Origin: JAJDTR01 sp965220415
Lineage (GTDB): Bacteria; Poribacteria; WGA-4E; JAJDTR01
NCBI GenBank assembly: GCA_965220415.1
Contig: OZ244829.1
Span: forward strand, 3,844,001 to 3,908,000
DNA: 64,000 nt
Direction of reading: 5' to 3'
Of the stretch, positions 60,316 to 64,000 are shown piece after piece (the stretch's first letter is position 1; each line of letters opens with the position of its first letter). The translations under genes were made by a program, and so were the position numbers. The notes below the pieces were generated by a model, which saw nothing but the letters and a program-made list of their open reading frames with translations, was not told the origin of the DNA and did not search any database.

Positions 60316-61299
60316 ATGAACAACATCAGCCTGCATTTGAGAAGATGTTTATTTCTTTTAATGATGGCGTTAATGGTTACGTCGGACAGCATAGCGCAGG
60401 GATTTGAGTCTAGGATCTTTTTTTCATCGAATCGCGACGGCGATTGGGACATTTACTCCATGGACGCGAACGGAGATAATCTTGCCCAGCTCACCGACCA
60501 TCCGGCATCTGATTGGTTACCCGCTTGCTCGCCGGATGGAAGGAGGATTGCGTTCATATCAGATCGTGGCATTACAAGTGATCTGTATGTGATGGATAGC
60601 GATGGTAGTAACGTGGTAAGACTCACCCATGACAATTTTCCCGAAGGCCGCCCTAATTGGACGCCGGCTGGAACGAAGTTTGCCTTTGCATCTCTCCGTT
60701 TTGCCGTTGGCAACTGGGAAATCTACCTGATGGATCCAGATGGAAATGACCCGATAAATTTGACAAACCACAAATGGGACGATCTCAGACCGAGTTGGTC
60801 GCCAGATGGAAGCAAGATGGCGTTTGCCTCCTCCCGTACCGGCGACTTCAATGATCCCATGCATATTTTCGTGATGAATGCAGATGGAACGGGAAGGCGC
60901 AATCTCACTGCCGACACCGCCCTAAGGTTCAATTCCAATCCTACTTGGTCGCCGGACGGACGCAAGATTGCTTTCCAGTCGCAGCGCGTCTTCGAGGGTT
61001 ATGACATTTACGTCATCACTGCCGAAGGGAAAAATTTAAAGCAACTTACACAAGGGGGTAAAAACAGGATGCCGGCCTATTCGCCCGATGGCAGAAAAAT
61101 CGCCTTTGTGTCAACGCGTGACGGAGATTTTAATATTTACTTGATGGACACCAACGGGATGAACGTTGTCAAACTCACGAGAACTCCTCCCGGTGTTGAT
61201 AACACACGCCCTTCCTGGCTCCCCGGTGCATTGGCAGTCAACCCAAACGGAAAGTTGTTGATATCTTGGGGAGGTCTCAAACGCACCGTCAACCCGTGA
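60316..61299 (+). CDS. PD40/TolB-like beta-propeller protein 10 (second subfamily)
   Basis: 327 residues; AAAAAGGAGAAAATG precedes the start. Signal peptide MNNISLHLRRCLFLLMMALM, cleavage near SIAQ. Blades have the form 'DWDIYSMDANGDNLAQLTDH' and PD40 motifs PACSPDGR, PNWTPAGT, PSWSPDGS, PTWSPDGR and PAYSPDGR, with a final PSWLPGAL. Tail AVNPNGKLLISWGGLKRTVN. Closely related to the next gene but distinct from members 1-9 in signal peptide and tail, so it forms its own subfamily. Confidence 0.87.
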   Translation: MNNISLHLRRCLFLLMMALMVTSDSIAQGFESRIFFSSNRDGDWDIYSMDANGDNLAQLTDHPASDWLPACSPDGRRIAFISDRGITSDLYVMDSDGSNVVRLTHDNFPEGRPNWTPAGTKFAFASLRFAVGNWEIYLMDPDGNDPINLTNHKWDDLRPSWSPDGSKMAFASSRTGDFNDPMHIFVMNADGTGRRNLTADTALRFNSNPTWSPDGRKIAFQSQRVFEGYDIYVITAEGKNLKQLTQGGKNRMPAYSPDGRKIAFVSTRDGDFNIYLMDTNGMNVVKLTRTPPGVDNTRPSWLPGALAVNPNGKLLISWGGLKRTVNP

Positions 61300-61393
61300 T
61301 GATGCCAATGAACTCGGCGCCGACACCTAAACACGAACCACAGAACTGAACTCTGCGTCAATTCGGTTCATATTTACACATAACTCGGTAGGC

Positions 61394-61431
61394 GATCAAG
61401 GGACATGGATAATGACCGCGATAGAGATCCC
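61394..61431 (-). repeat. GA-hairpin element, minus orientation
   Basis: Reading plus strand: GATCAA-GG-GA-(C)AT-GGATA-AT-GA-CC, then GCGATAGAGATCCC. Outer GG/CC and inner AT/AT complementary with one extra C. It lies in the reverse of the GGTAGGTGCGGTTGG palindrome of repeat E. Confidence 0.8.
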
Positions 61432-61526
61432 TTTCCAACCGCACCTACCGCAGCGTAGAAATGACTATTGATTCTACTATAGAGCATATCTAGAAATGAA
61501 GAGCCCGAAAAAGGAGAAAATGACCG

Positions 61527-62516
61527 ATGAATAACATCAGCCCGCTTTTGAGAAGATGCCTGTTTCTATCATTACTGGCGTTAATGGTTGCTTCAGACAG
61601 CACAGCGCAGAGGTTTGAACCGAGAATCGTCTTCGCATCAAACCACGATGGCAACTGGAATGGCAACTGGGACATCTACTCCATGGACGTACACGGGGAC
61701 AATCTCGTTCAACTCACCGACCACCCGGGAGCTGATAATCATCCTTCCGGCTCGCCGGATGGAAGAAGGATTGCGTTCACGTCGCGACGCGGTCTCACGC
61801 CTGACCTATATGTGATGGACAGTGATGGCACTAACGTGATCAGACTTACCCAAGACAATTTCGGCGAAGTCCGCTCTAGTTGGTCGCCGGATAGCAGGAA
61901 GATTGCCTTTGCATCATTCTGTAAACTCAACTGCGACATCTTCACTGTGGACGCCGATGCAGGTAATCGGACAAGGTTGACAGAACACGAGATGCAGGAT
62001 TTCGATCCGAGTTGGTCGCCTGATGGAAGCAAGATTGCGTTTGTCTCCGCTCCCAATTTCGGTGCGCTGGATCATCGTCACATTTTCATAATGAATGCAG
62101 ATGGTAAGGAAAGGCGCAATCTCACTGGCGACACCAACCTAAATTACAACCTCAATCCTAGTTGGTCGCCCGATGGACGCAGGATTGCTTTCCAGTCGCA
62201 GCGCCCCTTCGAGGGTTATGACATTTACGTCATCACTGCCGAAGGAAAAAATTTAAAGCAGCTTACGCAAGAGGGTAACAACAGGATGCCGGCCTTTTCG
62301 CCGGATGGGAGAAAAATCGCCTTTGCGTCAAGCCGTGAAGGAGATTACAATATTTATTTGATGGACACCAACGGAAGGAACGTGGTCAAACTCACGACAA
62401 CCCCTCCCGGTACCGAGAACATGTCTCCTTCGTGGTTGCCTAGCCCATTTGCGGTCAACCCACGCGGAATGTTGCTAACATCTTGGGGAGTTCTCAAACG
62501 AACCGGCAAGCATTGA
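61527..62516 (+). CDS. PD40/TolB-like beta-propeller protein 11 (second subfamily)
   Basis: 329 residues; AAAAAGGAGAAAATG precedes the start, as in propeller 10. Signal peptide MNNISPLLRRCLFLSLLALM. It shares long identical stretches with propeller 10 (GYDIYVITAEGKNLKQLTQ, 'NIYLMDTNG'), so it is a recent tandem duplicate. A short duplication NWNGNWDIYS occurs in the first blade. Motifs are PSGSPDGR, SSWSPDSR, PSWSPDGS, PSWSPDGR and PAFSPDGR. Tail AVNPRGMLLTSWGVLKRTGK. Confidence 0.87.
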   Translation: MNNISPLLRRCLFLSLLALMVASDSTAQRFEPRIVFASNHDGNWNGNWDIYSMDVHGDNLVQLTDHPGADNHPSGSPDGRRIAFTSRRGLTPDLYVMDSDGTNVIRLTQDNFGEVRSSWSPDSRKIAFASFCKLNCDIFTVDADAGNRTRLTEHEMQDFDPSWSPDGSKIAFVSAPNFGALDHRHIFIMNADGKERRNLTGDTNLNYNLNPSWSPDGRRIAFQSQRPFEGYDIYVITAEGKNLKQLTQEGNNRMPAFSPDGRKIAFASSREGDYNIYLMDTNGRNVVKLTTTPPGTENMSPSWLPSPFAVNPRGMLLTSWGVLKRTGKH

Positions 62517-62602
62517 CGATGTGGTTGAATTCGAGGCGTTCACCACGATTCAAACAGGTTGTTTTCCGGTCTTGTAGGTGCGGTTGAAAAGATAGTTCTC
62601 AC

Positions 62603-62681
62603 AGGATTCACTATCGCTTTCACTATTTGGTCGCTTGATTGTTATTCACTCAGTTGATTATTCATTCTCCAGTCGTTTAAT
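62603..62681 (+). repeat. GA-hairpin element, one degenerate full copy plus two 3' halves
   Basis: 62603-62639 has TT-TC-AC-TATTT-GG-TC-GC: neither pair is fully complementary, the only clear exception in the window. Two 3' halves follow (62640-62658, 62659-62681). Probably a decayed site. Confidence 0.65.
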
Positions 62682-63013
62682 CGCTCCTACCACCAATCTT
62701 CCTTAGTTCAACTTTGTACATTTAAGTGGTATAACAGGCCGTGTCAATCAAGCGTTGAAGAAAATCAGGGGAGATTTTAACCATCAGGTCTTTTTGGTTG
62801 ACCATTGAAAAAGTCACCGGTTTCTAGTGCCATCACAGCGGGGCAAGATGCCCCGCCTACGGGATTGGTTTTGCGCGGCTTTCCGTACAATCCAACCGTC
62901 GTACTTTTGTACAAAGTCGAGCTTAGAACTTGTTTGAAAAGTCAATGGCAAATCATTTTTGGAGGTTTGGAGTGTTATTACCTACCGCCCCGTTGGTGCT
63001 TTTAAAGGCTGGT

Positions 63014-63049
63014 AGGATCTCTATCGCGCTCATTATTCATTCGCTTGAT
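63014..63049 (+). repeat. GA-hairpin element
   Basis: GC-TC-AT-TATTC-AT-TC-GC: both pairs complementary. Left flank GGCTGGT, right flank CGCA, then a second element. Confidence 0.88.
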
Positions 63050-63053
63050 CGCA

Positions 63054-63090
63054 GGGGATTTCTATCGCCCGCGCTATCCGCTTGGTTGAT
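63054..63090 (+). repeat. GA-hairpin element with altered mismatch
   Basis: CC-GC-GC-TATCC-GC-TT-GG: both pairs complementary (CC/GG, GC/GC), but the usual TC/TC, giving tandem G.A on the complement, is replaced by GC/TT. Confidence 0.82.
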
Positions 63091-63304
63091 CGCACCCTAC
63101 AAATGTATTTTTCAAACAGGCTCTTAATAGCTTGCAGTCACAAAAGTTTAAAAAAGTATGAGTGAATGAGATTCCAATTGACGATTGACGAAGGGGTAGC
63201 TGATTGAGAACTTCACCGGCGCCAAAGGTGTCGCAATGTTATCAAGGCGCGATGAAACGGTATTCGTGCAACCGCTCATGTTACGTTCCACTTGGGAGGA
63301 TAAA

Positions 63305-64000
63305 ATGCGATTTAAGCTGACATCAAGACTTCTGCTATTAGCGGGGCTATGCGTATGTCTGACGAGCGGGGAACTGTGGTTAAGACATGGACTCGCCGCA
63401 CAAAAGTCGCGGATTGTTTTTGCGACCCTGAGATTCGACAACTATGAAATCCATGTAATGGACGCCGATGGAGGAAACCAAGAAAATTTGACAAACCATC
63501 CAGTGGACGACATGGATCCGGATTGGTCTCCCGACGGGACGAAGATTGCGTTCGTTTCCAACCGAGACCTCGGCGTTGATCAGATTTATGTAATGGACGC
63601 CGATGGAACGAACCAGATTCGACTGACATATGGACCGCGGCGAAAGGAAGATCCGGACTGGTCTCCGGATGGGGGTAAGATTGCGTTCACCGTCCATGCA
63701 GATTGGAAAGACGATTGGTTTCCTCATATCGCCGTCATGGATGCGAACGGAAATAATCGTGAGCGGTTTGAAGACCACGCGATGCAGCCGTCGTGGTCCC
63801 CGGATGGGAAACAGATTGCATTCGTATCGGGGAGAGACGGGGGCGCTGAGATTTTCGTGATAGGCGCTGATGGAGAGGGGCTTGAAAGGGTGACGCACGA
63901 TGTGCCGAGCCAACAGAACCCAACGTTTTCCCCCGACGGGGGGCGGATTGGGTACTGGGCATTCCAGGACGCAGGGTTCTCTCACATCTATGTCGTGGGG
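63305..64000 (+). CDS. PD40/TolB-like beta-propeller protein 12, C-terminus cut by window edge
   Basis: 232 codons visible, open at the right edge. ATG at 63305 follows GGGAGGATAAA. Signal peptide MRFKLTSRLLLLAGLCVCLT. Blades include PDWSPDGT, PDWSPDGG, PSWSPDGK and PTFSPDGG with IHVMDADGGNQENLTNHP. The start and first blades match propellers 3-9 rather than 10-11, so the second subfamily is embedded between members of the first. Confidence 0.83.
   Translation, partial: MRFKLTSRLLLLAGLCVCLTSGELWLRHGLAAQKSRIVFATLRFDNYEIHVMDADGGNQENLTNHPVDDMDPDWSPDGTKIAFVSNRDLGVDQIYVMDADGTNQIRLTYGPRRKEDPDWSPDGGKIAFTVHADWKDDWFPHIAVMDANGNNRERFEDHAMQPSWSPDGKQIAFVSGRDGGAEIFVIGADGEGLERVTHDVPSQQNPTFSPDGGRIGYWAFQDAGFSHIYVVG

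Larger units (their letters stand above)
62926..63124 (+). repeat. Repeat D, short copy
   Basis: Ends AGAACTTGTTTGAAAA and TTTTTCAAACAGGCTCT. Its interior palindrome is split twice by GA-hairpins (63014-63049, 63054-63090). Confidence 0.78.
62517..63304. other. Repeat-rich spacer before propeller 12
   Basis: Contains GA-hairpin pieces (62603-62681), an unassigned stretch (62700-62925), repeat D (62926-63124) with two GA-hairpins, and a 180-bp leader for propeller 12. Confidence 0.6.

Noticed and set aside
8401..63090. GA-hairpin copies considered as CRISPR repeats
   Set aside because: They are scattered, often in both orientations, inside other repeats, with no regular spacers and no cas genes.
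8401..63090. GA-hairpin copies considered as coding for a short peptide (frames read like ISIALxIxSxD)
   Set aside because: Flanking frames and stops differ at each site and variation follows base pairing rather than codon positions.
1..64000. tRNA, rRNA and riboswitch genes
   Set aside because: No T-loop-like motif with a cloverleaf context, rRNA segment or known riboswitch core was recognised when reading the gene-free stretches; a covariance-model scan was not possible.

Overview
The window looks like a chromosome segment of an uncultured diderm bacterium, most likely Candidatus Poribacteria or a close relative. This is inferred from content: ECF sigma factors fused to a transmembrane segment and carboxypeptidase-regulatory-like repeats, a phytanoyl-CoA dioxygenase, many TolB-like PD40 propellers, a TonB-dependent receptor and an Mla lipid-transport operon. 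No rRNA, tRNA or CRISPR array was found, so the assignment rests on proteins alone.

Layout. 1-2.8 kb: TPR protein cut by the left edge, sigma-factor remnant, DUF433/DUF5615 toxin-antitoxin pair. 2.8-6.5 kb (minus): first sigma/membrane/carboxypeptidase-like fusion. 7-14.8 kb: two branched-chain-type ABC binding lipoproteins around a methyltransferase, an EamA transporter, a PhyH-type dioxygenase and a degenerate EF-Tu paralogue. 15.8-32.8 kb (minus): housekeeping genes accA, dprA, two lipoproteins, cysS, ispF, ispD, PIN/TRAM, radA, mlaD, mlaF, mlaE, dnaB, rplI, rpsR, ssb, rpsF. 33.9-36.1 kb: TonB-dependent receptor. 36.7-40.4 kb: second sigma fusion, divergent from the receptor. 40.9-64 kb: an array of twelve PD40 propeller genes plus one remnant, interrupted by an IS110-type element, the third sigma fusion and a glycine-rich repeat protein.

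The gene-poor stretches are packed with short repeats. The most striking is a roughly 36-bp element present in about 26 copies. It has four variable dinucleotides that covary in pairs, so each copy can fold into a hairpin with tandem G.A mismatches and a five-base loop. Its wobble pairs all have the same strand polarity, which indicates selection on a single-stranded (RNA or ssDNA) form. Copies sit at or near the tips of other palindromes, and empty versions of several of these sites also lie in the window. Copies are found in tandem, truncated and nested, including one inverted inside another. They lie within larger repeats called here A (multi-hairpin, ends AAGTAACACT/AGTGTTACTT), D (ends AGAGCCTGTTTGAA) and E (ends TATACT...GCAATT).

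Working picture (inference): the three sigma fusions are membrane-anchored regulators with extracytoplasmic beta-rich sensor parts, lying beside surface or periplasmic gene sets (receptor, propellers, binding proteins). The propeller array and sigma fusions expanded by duplication, leaving pseudogene remnants, while small structured repeats spread through the spacers.
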